A DNA stretch of 8,191 nt, from NCBI GenBank assembly GCA_900320765.1, contig ONTN01000119.1, positions 1-8,191 of the forward strand, read 5' to 3'. Position numbers and translations under genes: made by a program. Positions 1-6,014 of this stretch are shown here, piece by piece. The notes beneath the pieces were generated by a model. The model did not search any database, was not told where the DNA came from, and was given only the letters and a program-made list of their open reading frames with translations. The stretch is from an uncultured Eubacteriales bacterium. Its GTDB lineage: Bacteria; Bacillota; Clostridia; Oscillospirales; Oscillospiraceae. Each line of letters starts with the position of its first letter. Position 1 is the stretch's first letter.

Positions 1-79
1 GAGGGACGCACGAGCGCAAGAAAGAAGAACGAGCCGAAAAAGCCTGTCAGCCTGAGCTGATTTTCTAACGTTCTTAAGA

Positions 80-114
80 AAGTAACTGTACAAGTAACAA
101 AAGAATGATATAAT
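80..114 (+). promoter_or_regulatory. Putative extended -10 promoter of the VWA surface protein gene
   Basis: TATAAT at 109-114 is preceded by TG at 106-107, giving the extended -10 form TGnTATAAT. The -35 region is poor: with a 17-base spacer the hexamer is CTGTAC at 86-91. A strong extended -10 with a weak -35 is typical of sigma-A promoters that rely on the TG motif or on an activator. Two direct repeats AAGTAAC (80-86 and 92-98, 12-base period) overlap the -35 zone and could be an activator site, which is inference. The start codon at 196 would leave a leader of about 75 bases. Confidence 0.6.
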
Positions 115-115
115 A

Positions 116-149
116 CAAACAGGAAAAGCAGGAATGCCTTTCCTGTTTG
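116..149 (+). promoter_or_regulatory. 11-bp perfect dyad just downstream of the -10 (operator or leader hairpin)
   Basis: CAAACAGGAAA at 116-126 is the exact reverse complement of TTTCCTGTTTG at 139-149, with a 12-base loop at 127-138. The bases after it are CTGTATAAAT, not a T tract, so it is not an intrinsic terminator. A transcript starting about 7 bases after the -10 would begin near 121, inside the left arm. The dyad therefore fits a DNA operator over the start site better than a complete RNA hairpin. Its function is inferred from position only. Confidence 0.5.
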
Positions 150-195
150 CTGTATAAATATAAGCAAAATTCTATCAATGAAAGGCGGAGCTTAA

Positions 196-2265
196 ATGAC
201 AAGGAGAATAATTGCAATTCTTCTCGCGCTTGTTTTCGGAACTGGAGTGTGCGTTTCTGCATCGGCGGATGAGGCAACTGAGCTTCAGGCGGAAAAGCAG
301 ATAGTGGCAGAGGGCGGAGAAAATGCTTCCACCGGCGGAAAGGTTCAAATTTCGCAGACGGTCAAGCCGACGGGAAATGAAAACCTATTCGACGTTACGC
401 TAAAGGTCAGAACTGAGCAGGAGATAAAGGAGACTGTATCGAGCGATATTGCGCTTATGCTGGAGATAGATTTGTCCGGCTCAATGGCCTACTGCGTTAA
501 TTGCAGCGGCGAAGCCCTTCCAAGCGGCTATCCAAACCCATGGACTTCAAATGTATGCAACTGCGGTCATTATCAGTCAAGATTTGAGACCGCAATGGCA
601 AATATAAAACCGCTGATTAATGAATTGAGCACGAGCGACGACAAACGTATTCTTATTTCAATAGTTACATTCGCTGAAGATCCGGATCTTGCCCTTGAAT
701 GGACTGATAGTATAGAAGATGTTTTCAATACACTTGACAGCTATGATATTGTGAATGTGAACTATGGATCAACCCATCTTGCCGGTGGAACTCAGTATGC
801 AGCAAATAACTGGGGCAATGATGCTATAGCGGGTGTTGCGGACTATAACAGATTCACTATTCTTTTAACGGACGGTGAACCTAATACTCACGACAGAGGC
901 CCGACCGGCACAGAGGCTCAGGACCTTGAAAACCTGAGAAGCAAGTGCAACCTGATAGCCATTGGCTATACGGTTGATCTGCCGCTCCTAAGGGATCATT
1001 CAGATTATTATTATACCGCGGACAATGCTGACGAACTCAAGGTAAATTTTGAAGCTACGGCGCAGCTTATAAAGCTCCTCGCCGAAGCGTGGAGTGTCGA
1101 AGCAGAACTCGGCGAGAATCTGGAATATATTGAGCTCAGGAGCGAGGACAATGGCTCGGTCTCTTGCGCGGACGGAAAGCTCTCGTGGGATCTGAAAAAG
1201 GAGAGCCCGAAGAAAACGACAGAGGGAACGAAGACGTATTACGAATATGAGATGACCTACCGCACAAGACTGAAGACAGAGGCGGAGGGCTTTGAGAGCG
1301 AAAAGGCGTATCCGGTGAACGTAGAGCCGACCTTGAGCTACGTGTTCTATAACCAGGACGCGAGAGTGACGGACGAGGACGGAAACGTGCTTACGGGCGA
1401 GCTCGAGCCATATACCCTCGCGTTTCCCGTGCCGGAGGTCAAGGGCTATCTTGGAAACCTCAAAATAACGAAGCTCGGGAGCGACGGGAAGGCCGTACCG
1501 GGAGTCAGATTTATGGTAACGGGCGAATACGGTGGCGAACTGAGCGGGGAGAGCGGGGCGGACGGGAAGCTTGGCTTCTCGCTTCCGTCGGGCTTTTCCT
1601 ATGAGATAAGCGAGTACTCAGCGCCGGCGGGATATATAAAGCTCGATACAAAGGGTAGCTTCAGCGTAGCCTACGGAGAGATAGCGGGCATAACAGGAGA
1701 GGGCTGGGACAGCCTTGAGGGCGGAGCCCTGACCGTAACGAACGGGATCATATACAAGCTTCACTACGACGCGAACGGCGGAGAGGGAGAAATGGCCTCT
1801 CAGGAGCAGGAGAACGATAACAAGTTTGCGGTGAAGGAAAACGAGTTTACTAATGGCAATCTCCGGTTTGTAGGGTTCAATACCGAGCCGGACGGATCGG
1901 GAGAATGGGTGAGCGGCGATTATACTCTCCCCGAGGGCGAGTATGAGGATACGCTGTACGCTCAATGGGCGCCCGTACCGCCTCCTCCAACGCCTGAGCC
2001 TGAACCGGAACCTGAACCGGAACCCGAGCCGGAGCCTGAACCGGAGCCTGAACCGGAACCGGAACCCGAGCCGGAACCTGAACCGAAGCCGGAACCTGAG
2101 CCCGTGCCAGAGCCGGAAACGCCGGTTGAGATCGAAGAGCCGGAAACGCCGCTTGACGATATTCCGGACACCGGAGATTCCAAGCTGACTATTCTATGGG
2201 CGGCGATAGGTACAGCCGCAGCCGCGGGAGTAGTGCTCACGGTCAGGAAGAGGAAAGAAGAGTAA
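196..2265 (+). CDS. Secreted, cell-wall-anchored VWA / CnaB-domain surface protein with Pro-Glu spacer
   Basis: This is a 689-residue sortase-type surface protein, probably an adhesin or pilus-tip-like protein; the ligand is unknown. Residues 1-25 form a signal peptide (basic start, hydrophobic stretch, likely cleavage after SASA). A VWA domain follows at about 83-295. Its MIDAS residues are DLSGS at 92-96, T199 (GGTQ) and D226 (LTDGE). Four cysteines (C100, C103, C121, C123) sit in an insert right after DLSGS. Residues 418-516 are a CnaB/SpaA fold, with K426, E473 (ISEYSAPAGY) and N516 as candidate isopeptide residues. Residues 520-592 match a Flg_new/InlB-type repeat (YDANGG...FVGFNT...YAQW). 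A Pro-Glu spacer runs from 599 to 640, then the sorting signal IPDTGD (656-661), a membrane helix (664-683) and the tail RKRKEE. The start is supported by GGAG at 187-190. Bases up to about 1080 are AT-richer than the rest, suggesting a mosaic gene. No sortase gene lies in the window. Confidence 0.9.
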   Translation: MTRRIIAILLALVFGTGVCVSASADEATELQAEKQIVAEGGENASTGGKVQISQTVKPTGNENLFDVTLKVRTEQEIKETVSSDIALMLEIDLSGSMAYCVNCSGEALPSGYPNPWTSNVCNCGHYQSRFETAMANIKPLINELSTSDDKRILISIVTFAEDPDLALEWTDSIEDVFNTLDSYDIVNVNYGSTHLAGGTQYAANNWGNDAIAGVADYNRFTILLTDGEPNTHDRGPTGTEAQDLENLRSKCNLIAIGYTVDLPLLRDHSDYYYTADNADELKVNFEATAQLIKLLAEAWSVEAELGENLEYIELRSEDNGSVSCADGKLSWDLKKESPKKTTEGTKTYYEYEMTYRTRLKTEAEGFESEKAYPVNVEPTLSYVFYNQDARVTDEDGNVLTGELEPYTLAFPVPEVKGYLGNLKITKLGSDGKAVPGVRFMVTGEYGGELSGESGADGKLGFSLPSGFSYEISEYSAPAGYIKLDTKGSFSVAYGEIAGITGEGWDSLEGGALTVTNGIIYKLHYDANGGEGEMASQEQENDNKFAVKENEFTNGNLRFVGFNTEPDGSGEWVSGDYTLPEGEYEDTLYAQWAPVPPPPTPEPEPEPEPEPEPEPEPEPEPEPEPEPEPEPKPEPEPVPEPETPVEIEEPETPLDDIPDTGDSKLTILWAAIGTAAAAGVVLTVRKRKEE
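1993..2115 (+). repeat. Pro-Glu dipeptide repeat (hexanucleotide tract)
   Basis: Alternating CCN-GAR codons encode an almost pure Pro-Glu run, residues 600-640, broken only by K631 and V637. The synonymous codons alternate (gag/gaa with cct/ccg/ccc), so the tract is not a perfect DNA repeat, but its six-base period makes it prone to length change by slippage or recombination. Such Pro-rich acidic stretches commonly act as rigid wall-spanning stalks just before an LPXTG-like sorting signal, as here. Confidence 0.9.
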
Positions 2266-2271
2266 ATAATC

Positions 2272-2304
2272 ATCGCCCGACGGGTACACCGCCGGGCGAT
2301 TTTC
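2272..2304 (+). terminator. Intrinsic terminator shared by convergent genes
   Basis: ATCGCCCG at 2272-2279 pairs with CGGGCGAT at 2293-2300. After one A-C mismatch the inner bases 2281-2283 (CGG) pair with 2289-2291 (CCG), leaving the loop GTACA. On the + strand the stem ends in a short TTTT run (2300-2303), which fits termination of the VWA gene seven bases after its stop codon. On the minus strand it lies just past the trmD stop at 2303, but the following bases (GATTATTTAC) are a weak U tract, so termination there is less certain. Confidence 0.75.
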
Positions 2305-3586
2305 AGTCCTTTATCCTCTTTTCATACGCCATACGGCGCGGGTCGTGACCTGGCGTGACGGAAACCTGCACGTTGCCCCGGTATTTGAAGCCTGCGCGGG
2401 AAAGAAGCTTCTGCATCGGCTTGTTCTTTTTGTGCGTATCGCCGCGAAGCCTCTTTCGCCCGAGAGCCCGGGTCATTGCTTCCGCCTCGCTTACTATCCT
2501 GTCCGCAAGGCCGCAGCCGCGGTATTCCGGCGCGACGGCGACGCGGTGGAGAGAGCAATAGGGAAGGTCGTCCGACCACTTTCCGTCGGTTATAGCCTCA
2601 TACCCGGCTTCGGGCTCCCTGCAAAGAGAGAAGAAGGCGGCGACCGTGCCGGAGACTGTGAGCACGAAGGCCTCGCCCCGCTCGATATCGCTGCGGATCA
2701 CGGCCTCGGAAGGATAGCCGTCCTGCCATTGGTCGACCCCGTTTTTACGGAGAAACACTCTTGCGCACCCGGCAATAAGGAGCACGGCGGGAATATCGCC
2801 CTCGTCCATCGGGCGGCAGGCGACCGAGCCTTCAAGGTTCGAGCGCGCCTCGTCCCTGTGCGCCTCCTCGAGGAGCTCCTTATCGTCTTTTCCGAGGTCA
2901 AAGGCGGAGAACATATCCGGCCTGCGCTGTGACGTCCTGAGAAGCTGCTGCTTGCGCCTCCATCGCGACACCTCGGCGTGATCTCCGCGAAGCAGTACAT
3001 CCGGCACTTTAAGACCGTTCCACTCCTCCGGCCGAGAATACTGGGGATATTCCAAAAGCCCGTCCCAATGGCTCTCGTCCTCATAGCACTCCGCGTCGGA
3101 TAAAACGCCGGGAATAAGCCGGAGGACGGCATCTGCGACGGCCATTGCCGCTATCTCGCCCCCGGTGAGGACGAAGTCGCCGAGGCTTATCTCCTCGTCG
3201 ATGCAGGCGTCGATAAACCTCTGATCGACCCCCTCATAATGCCCGCATACGAGGATCAGCCCGTCGTATTCCGAGCTGAGACGCTTCGCGTCCGCCTCAG
3301 TAAACGGTTTTCCGCAGGGTGAGAGGTATATCTTCCTAAGCCTGCCAGACCGCTGAGAGGCCGCGTAATTGAGGCAGTCGGCAAGGGGCTGAGCCTGCAT
3401 AACGCAGCCGCGCCCGCCGCCGTAGGGGTAGTCGTCAACCTGATTCTGTTTGTTCTTTGTAAAATCCCTTATCTGATGGGCCTTAACGTCTACAAGCCCC
3501 TTTTTAGCGGCTCGCTTTATTATACTCTCGCCGAGGGTCGCCATAACAGACTCCGGGAAGAGAGTAAGCACGTCGACAGTAAACAT
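2303..3586 (-). CDS. trmD: tRNA (guanine-N1)-methyltransferase TrmD fused to a C-terminal GNAT acetyltransferase
   Basis: TrmD transfers a methyl group from S-adenosylmethionine to N1 of G37 in tRNAs with G at position 36, preventing +1 frameshifts. Residues 1 to about 245 cover the usual full length of TrmD. They show the YPYGGGRG motif (53-60), the knot segment GHYEGVDQR (115-123), LGDFVLTGGE (135-144) and the active-site stretch DESHWDGLLEYPQYSRP (170-186), where E171 sits at the position of the catalytic Asp of Escherichia coli TrmD. Instead of stopping, the frame continues through a linker at about 240-255 into a GNAT domain (255-427). That domain shows QWQDGYP (286-292), the acetyl-CoA loop VAPEYRGCGLA (351-361), and NKPMQKLL...AGF (388-400). 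The acetyl acceptor is unknown. The ATG lies one base after the rimM stop, with GAGGG inside the end of rimM as ribosome-binding site. The gene is last in the operon; rplS, the usual next gene, is absent. Confidence 0.93.
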   Translation of the reverse strand: MFTVDVLTLFPESVMATLGESIIKRAAKKGLVDVKAHQIRDFTKNKQNQVDDYPYGGGRGCVMQAQPLADCLNYAASQRSGRLRKIYLSPCGKPFTEADAKRLSSEYDGLILVCGHYEGVDQRFIDACIDEEISLGDFVLTGGEIAAMAVADAVLRLIPGVLSDAECYEDESHWDGLLEYPQYSRPEEWNGLKVPDVLLRGDHAEVSRWRRKQQLLRTSQRRPDMFSAFDLGKDDKELLEEAHRDEARSNLEGSVACRPMDEGDIPAVLLIAGCARVFLRKNGVDQWQDGYPSEAVIRSDIERGEAFVLTVSGTVAAFFSLCREPEAGYEAITDGKWSDDLPYCSLHRVAVAPEYRGCGLADRIVSEAEAMTRALGRKRLRGDTHKKNKPMQKLLSRAGFKYRGNVQVSVTPGHDPRRMAYEKRIKD

Positions 3587-3587
3587 T

Positions 3588-4070
3588 TCACATACCCTCG
3601 ATAAGGCGGAGAGTTATCCTGCCGCCATCCATATCGCGGGCGATAACGAACTCATTAACGAGGGGCACAAGTATCTCGCGCTCACCCTCGATAACGAGAA
3701 TATCGCCGCCCGGCCTTGAAAGGATCTCGGTCACCTTCCCGAGCACCTTACCGTCCTCGGTGACGGCAGTAAAGCCGATGAGATCGGAGATGAAGTATTC
3801 GCCCTCGGAAAGAGGAGCATCTTCCCTGTCTATATACACGACTCTGTTTTTCAAAGCCTCGGCAGCGTTCATATCGTCCACGCCCTCTAACTTAGCTATA
3901 AGAAAGCGGCCTTGCACCCTCGATGATATGAGCTTTACAGGGCGCGAATCTATATATATAAATCTGAAGCCCTTGAGAAAGTCGGGAGAATCGGCCCAGG
4001 GCTCGATCTTTACCTCACCGCGGATACCGTGAGTGTTAATTATTTTGCCCGCTTCGAGATACTTTTCCAT
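3588..4070 (-). CDS. rimM: Ribosome maturation factor RimM
   Basis: RimM is a cytoplasmic assembly factor that binds ribosomal protein S19 and helps mature the head of the 30S subunit. The 160-residue product has the normal length. The N-terminal RimM beta-barrel domain begins with GKIINTHGIRGEVKI (8-22). The C-terminal PRC-barrel-like domain begins at about 92 with YFISDLIG and ends with ILVPLVNEFV (133-142). The ATG is preceded by GAGG six bases upstream (4077-4080). It is followed by trmD after a single base, so the two are almost certainly co-translated, and is preceded by a strong hairpin that may lower read-through from rpsP-khpA. Confidence 0.95.
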   Translation of the reverse strand: MEKYLEAGKIINTHGIRGEVKIEPWADSPDFLKGFRFIYIDSRPVKLISSRVQGRFLIAKLEGVDDMNAAEALKNRVVYIDREDAPLSEGEYFISDLIGFTAVTEDGKVLGKVTEILSRPGGDILVIEGEREILVPLVNEFVIARDMDGGRITLRLIEGM

Positions 4071-4090
4071 AAAAAACCTCGCATATAGCC

Positions 4091-4115
4091 AAAAAAGCGG
4101 CCTTGCCGCTTTTTT
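4091..4115 (-). terminator. Bidirectional terminator-like hairpin inside the operon (khpA-rimM gap)
   Basis: AAAAAAGCGGC at 4091-4101 pairs perfectly with GCCGCTTTTTT at 4105-4115 around a three-base loop. Read on the minus strand it is a GC stem followed by six Ts, the standard intrinsic terminator form. Because of the A tract it looks the same on the + strand. It sits 6 bases past the khpA stop and 20 bases before the rimM start, so it could end most transcripts after khpA or act as an attenuator that lowers rimM-trmD expression relative to rpsP. I see no convincing separate promoter for rimM. Confidence 0.85.
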
Positions 4116-4121
4116 GACTCT

Positions 4122-4361
4122 TTACTCATTTTCGTCCATGATGTCAACGCTTATCTTGCGATTCTGACGCTGAGCGACGGAACGCATAAGCACGCGGATC
4201 TCCTTGGCGATCTTCCCGTGGCGGCCGATGACCTTTCCCATATCGCCGGGGGCTACACGAAGCTCGAAAACGGTCTTGTCGCCGTCCTCCCGCTCGGTAA
4301 CGGCCACCTCATCGGGAGAATCAACAAGGTTCTTCGCGATGTAGGTGAGAAGCTCTTTCAA
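4122..4361 (-). CDS. khpA: KH-domain RNA-binding protein KhpA (YlqC family)
   Basis: KhpA is a small KH-domain protein that partners with KhpB/Jag/EloR and binds small RNAs and mRNAs; in streptococci it affects cell elongation and division. The 79-residue product starts MKELLTYIAKNLVDSPDEV, matching the family start. It carries the KH loop GRHG at 46-49, within KVIGRHGKIAKEIR. I chose TTG at 4361 rather than the in-frame TTG at 4379. GGAGG at 4369-4373 lies seven bases before 4361, but downstream of 4379, so the longer start would code for the ribosome-binding site itself. The rpsP stop (4376-4378) is 14 bases before the chosen start. Conserved neighbour of rpsP in Bacillota. Confidence 0.93.
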   Translation of the reverse strand: MKELLTYIAKNLVDSPDEVAVTEREDGDKTVFELRVAPGDMGKVIGRHGKIAKEIRVLMRSVAQRQNRKISVDIMDENE

Positions 4362-4367
4362 GTCGGC

Positions 4368-4373
4368 TCCTCC
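4368..4373 (-). promoter_or_regulatory. Ribosome-binding site that fixes the khpA start
   Basis: GGAGGA (minus strand) overlaps the region just after the rpsP stop codon and lies at the proper distance from the TTG at 4361. It argues against the upstream TTG at 4379, which overlaps the rpsP stop as TTGA. Confidence 0.8.
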
Positions 4374-4375
4374 GA

Positions 4376-4576
4376 TCAAATAACGCCTGCGTTCTTGAGC
4401 AGGGTCTTGACGGTATCGGTGGGCTGAGCGCCGTTCTTAAGCCACTCTTTGGCGCGGTCTGCAGTGCCGATCTCCTCTATGAAGCGTCCGTCGCGGGGGA
4501 AGCGTCCGTCAGCTACTACGATCCTGTAATAAGGGGCCTTCTTTGCGCCCATTCTGCGAAGTCTGATCTTAACCAT
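4376..4576 (-). CDS. rpsP: 30S ribosomal protein S16, shortened internally
   Basis: S16 binds the 5' domain of 16S rRNA and is needed for 30S assembly. The N-terminus MVKIRLRRMGAKKAPYYRIV and the C-terminus KEWLKNGAQPTDTVKTLL (43-60) are textbook S16. The product has only 66 residues against roughly 78-90 in the family. The shortage is internal: FIEEIGT (32-38) runs straight into ADRAKEWL (39-46), omitting about 13 residues that usually include Tyr-Asn-Pro and a short strand. The frame is intact, so it is not a frameshift. The ATG is preceded by GGAGG at 4586-4590 with nine bases between. The gene is first after ffh and is followed closely by khpA. Confidence 0.93.
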   Translation of the reverse strand: MVKIRLRRMGAKKAPYYRIVVADGRFPRDGRFIEEIGTADRAKEWLKNGAQPTDTVKTLLKNAGVI

Positions 4577-4620
4577 TGTAAAAAACCTCCAAATAATTAT
4601 GTGTTTTTATTTATTTCAAA

Positions 4621-4684
4621 TATCTTTCGATATCGGAATCCGAACATCCCGCTATCTTTCGATATCAGAATCCGAACATTCCGC
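4621..4684 (-). repeat. 32-bp tandem duplication over the ffh stop codon
   Basis: Bases 4621-4652 and 4653-4684 are two adjacent 32-base copies differing at only two positions (4635 G versus 4667 A; 4648 C versus 4680 T). The copy at 4653-4684 holds the end of ffh (codons for GMFGF and the TGA). The copy at 4621-4652 lies entirely in the 3' untranslated gap. It contains the palindrome CGATATCG at 4628-4635. Since 32 is not a multiple of three the second copy does not extend the reading frame. Confidence 0.95.
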
Positions 4685-6014
4685 CTCGGCCGCGCTTTCC
4701 GCCGCCAAAGTTGGGCATCTTGCCCTTCTGCATCTGCTTAGTAAGCTGCTTGAGCATCTCATACTGCTTCAAAAGCTTGTTTATGTCTACGACCGTCGTG
4801 CCGCTTCCCGCAGCAATGCGCTTTTTGCGGCTGTGGTTTATTATCGAGGGGTTGTCACGCTCCTCCTGAGTCATCGAAAGGATGATGGCCTCGGTGCGGG
4901 CGAGAGCCCTCTCGTCGAGCTTCGCTCCGGCGAGAGCCTTTCCGGCGCCGCCCGGGAGCATTCCGGCTATATCCTGCATGCTGCCCATGCCGCGGAGCTG
5001 AACGAGCTGATCGTAGTAATCGGAGAGGGTGAAGGCATTCTTCTTAAGCTTTTCCTGGAGCTCCTTCGCCTTCTTCTCGTCAAAGGCCTGCTCGGCCTTT
5101 TCGATAAGGGTGAGCATATCGCCCATGCCGAGGATACGGCTTGCCATCCTGTCGGGATGGAAGGGCTCGATCTGGTCGAGCTTTTCGCCCGTGCCGGAGA
5201 ACTTAATAGGCTTTCCGGTGACCGCTCTGACGGAGAGGGCGGCTCCGCCTCTCGCGTCGCCGTCGAGCTTCGTTAGCATAACGCCGGTTATTCCGAGCGC
5301 CTCGTCAAATGCGGCGGCCGCGTTTACGGCGTCCTGACCGGTCATCGCGTCAACAACGAGAAGTATCTCGTCGGGATTGACCTCGGCCTTGATGCGCTTA
5401 AGCTCCTCCATAAGGTTTTCATCAATGTGGAGCCTTCCCGCCGTATCAAGGAGAACGAGATCGTTCCCGTGCTTTTTCGCGTGGGCTATGGCCTCCTTCG
5501 CTATCTTAACGGGGTCCTCGGTGCCCATCTCGAAAACCGGGATGCCGAGCTGACCGCCGACCGTCTGCAGCTGCTTTATCGCCGCCGGGCGGTAGATATC
5601 GCAGGCGACGAGAAGGGGGCGCTTCGAGTTCTGCTTTTTCAGAAGGGCGGCGAGCTTCGCCCCGTTCGTGGTTTTTCCCGCGCCCTGAAGGCCGACGAGC
5701 ATCACCACTGTGAGACCGCGGCTCGACATATTGAGCTTCGCCGTCTGCCCGCCCATGAGCTTTATAAGCTCCTCGTTAACGATCTTTATGACCATCTGAG
5801 CTGGTGTAAGGCTTTCGAGCACATCCTGACCGACGGCTCTTTCGGAAACGGTCTTTACAAAGTCCTTTACGACCTTGTAGCTGACGTCCGCCTCCAAAAG
5901 GGCGAGCCGGACCTCGCGCATAGCCTCTTTTATATCGCTCTCGCTGAGGCGCCCCTTGCCTCTGAGCTTTTTGAAGGCCTCTCCCAGCCTGTCGGAAAGA
6001 GATTCAAATGCCAT
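4665..6014 (-). CDS. ffh: Signal recognition particle protein Ffh
   Basis: Ffh is the SRP54-type GTPase that binds 4.5S/6S RNA and the signal sequences of nascent membrane and secreted proteins, delivering ribosomes to FtsY at the membrane. At 449 residues it has normal length. The N domain is at 1-95. The G domain carries the P-loop GLQGAGKT (108-115), DIYRPAA (139-145), DTAGR (190-194), TKLDG (248-252) with RGGAALS (255-261), and SGTGE (273-277). The methionine-rich M domain starts at about 295, with MLPGG at 352-356 and the RNA-binding segment SRKKRIAAGSGT at 395-406. The tail is Gly/Arg-rich and ends GMFGF. The ATG has AGGTG seven bases upstream and overlaps the end of ylxM by 11 bases, implying translational coupling. 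Confidence 0.98.
   Translation of the reverse strand: MAFESLSDRLGEAFKKLRGKGRLSESDIKEAMREVRLALLEADVSYKVVKDFVKTVSERAVGQDVLESLTPAQMVIKIVNEELIKLMGGQTAKLNMSSRGLTVVMLVGLQGAGKTTNGAKLAALLKKQNSKRPLLVACDIYRPAAIKQLQTVGGQLGIPVFEMGTEDPVKIAKEAIAHAKKHGNDLVLLDTAGRLHIDENLMEELKRIKAEVNPDEILLVVDAMTGQDAVNAAAAFDEALGITGVMLTKLDGDARGGAALSVRAVTGKPIKFSGTGEKLDQIEPFHPDRMASRILGMGDMLTLIEKAEQAFDEKKAKELQEKLKKNAFTLSDYYDQLVQLRGMGSMQDIAGMLPGGAGKALAGAKLDERALARTEAIILSMTQEERDNPSIINHSRKKRIAAGSGTTVVDINKLLKQYEMLKQLTKQMQKGKMPNFGGGKRGRGGMFGF

Noticed and set aside
1..68. Possible tail of an upstream + strand gene and a weak terminator
   Set aside because: Two frames stay open from base 1 (stops at 58-60 and 66-68) with Lys/Arg-rich tails, and a five-pair hairpin TCAGC-CTGA-GCTGA at 47-60 is followed by TTTT. 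The stretch is too short to choose a frame or name a product.
214..255. Lipoprotein lipobox in the surface protein signal peptide
   Set aside because: C19 is preceded by Val at -1, which does not fit a lipobox; the SASA site and the C-terminal IPDTG anchor explain the protein better.
74..277. Minus-strand frame of 67 codons over the promoter region
   Set aside because: Leucine-rich antisense reading of an AT-rich leader, overlapping the signal peptide of the VWA gene; no family match.
1962..2273. Minus-strand frame encoding Gly-Ser repeats
   Set aside because: It is the complement of the Pro-Glu codon tract; there is no independent evidence of coding.
2345..2932. Long + strand open frame opposite trmD
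   Set aside because: It lies wholly antisense to the well-conserved trmD-GNAT frame and shows no recognisable domain. It is a side effect of GC-rich codon use.
4077..4590. Shared AGGTTTTTTA motif after the ribosome-binding sites of rimM and rpsP
   Set aside because: Only two occurrences, at different distances from the start codons; AT-rich spacers after a ribosome-binding site are common.
4590..4620. Possible rpsP promoter (CATAAT on the minus strand)
   Set aside because: No acceptable -35 at 16-18 bases; the TTGAAA present is only 12 bases away.
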